Below are positions 13,488 through 13,623 of a stretch of 13,623 nt of DNA, in pieces. Both the position numbers and the translations under genes were made by a program. The stretch is from Desulfobulbus sp. (GTDB lineage: Bacteria; Desulfobacterota; Desulfobulbia; Desulfobulbales; Desulfobulbaceae). Below the pieces are notes generated by a model that made no database searches, had not been told where the DNA came from, and was given only the letters and a program-made list of their open reading frames with translations. The stretch covers positions 1 to 13,623 of the forward strand of contig JAUVLX010000064.1 of the NCBI GenBank assembly GCA_030600525.1, read 5' to 3'. Each line of letters begins with the position of its first letter. Position 1 is the first letter of the stretch.

Positions 13488-13623
13488 ATGAACAAAGTGA
13501 TATCTCTTCTCCGCTCCAGATTTCTTTTCGCATCACCGTGGCTACTTACTGCAGCAGCGGGACTGCTCATCATCATTGTTGTTACCTTTGCCTTTCACAA
13601 TCTCAGGCTGGAAAAACGATTGA
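13488..13623 (+). CDS. zraS: N-terminus of a membrane protein, probably the ZraS-like sensor histidine kinase (truncated by window end)
   Basis: Forty-five codons are open from ATG 13488 to the window edge, with no stop. The protein begins with basic residues (K3, R9, R11). A strong transmembrane helix follows at about 16-36 (a SPWLLTAAAGLLIII stretch running into VVTFAF), then HNLRLEKRL, which would be the first cytoplasmic or periplasmic residues after it. No kinase domain is visible because the window ends. The identification rests on position: in E. coli zraP is divergent from zraSR, and the paired sigma-54 type promoters here repeat that control. No alternative upstream start is in frame and no Shine-Dalgarno precedes the ATG. 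A GTG at 13497 is a possible alternative. It could be another membrane protein. Confidence 0.6.
   Translation, partial: MNKVISLLRSRFLFASPWLLTAAAGLLIIIVVTFAFHNLRLEKRL

Noticed and set aside
13456..13491. Short frame MMAPLLLTLNL ending in ATGA at the kinase start
   Set aside because: There is no Shine-Dalgarno, and it overlaps the sigma-54 element. ATGA overlap is common by chance.
1..13623. CRISPR array, insertion sequence, phage or toxin-antitoxin genes
   Set aside because: No regularly spaced repeats, transposase motifs, terminal inverted repeats or paired small genes were seen. The region looks like ordinary chromosome.

Overview
The window reads as chromosomal DNA of a Gram-negative, probably sulfur-metabolising bacterium. 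My best guess is Desulfobacterota, Desulfobulbales-like. This rests on the protein style of every gene, a UGA-encoded selenocysteine rhodanese, sigma-54 style promoters at a zinc-stress locus, and the gene mixture. It is inference, because no rRNA gene or marker search was possible. Coding density is high, and I see no mobile element, CRISPR array, tRNA or rRNA gene.

Left end (1-903): a minus-strand TetR-family regulator with a FadR-like operator, a perfect 7-bp inverted repeat lying just downstream of its own -10 box. Next, on the plus strand, comes an operon-like run (904-3657): a purD-purE gene fusion, a tsaC/Sua5-type tRNA threonylcarbamoyladenosine gene translationally coupled by ATGA, and a small stand-alone Hpt phosphotransfer protein. 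It closes with a 13-bp terminator hairpin.

Centre (3726-5048, minus): the most unusual gene. Two apparent ORFs are one reading frame interrupted by a single in-frame TGA, placed exactly in the active-site loop of a rhodanese domain (CGGPT-U). A bacterial SECIS-like hairpin with a GGUCU loop lies 21 nt after the TGA. The product is predicted to be an exported, probably lipid-anchored, three-rhodanese selenoprotein of 440 residues. Upstream of it, also on the minus strand, is a full-length hrpA RNA helicase (5350-9096).

Right half: galU (9218-10099) and priA (10113-12632) run on the plus strand, divergent from hrpA. A minus-strand zraP-like periplasmic zinc-stress chaperone (12726-13160) follows and shares a strong minus-strand terminator region with the end of priA. 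It is divergent from the truncated start of a membrane protein, probably the ZraS sensor kinase (13488 to the window end). The intergenic region carries a good -24/-12 sigma-54 promoter for zraP, a second one pointing at the kinase gene, and repeated T-rich elements between them. This matches the zraP/zraSR arrangement known in E. coli, where a sigma-54 activator (ZraR) controls both sides.
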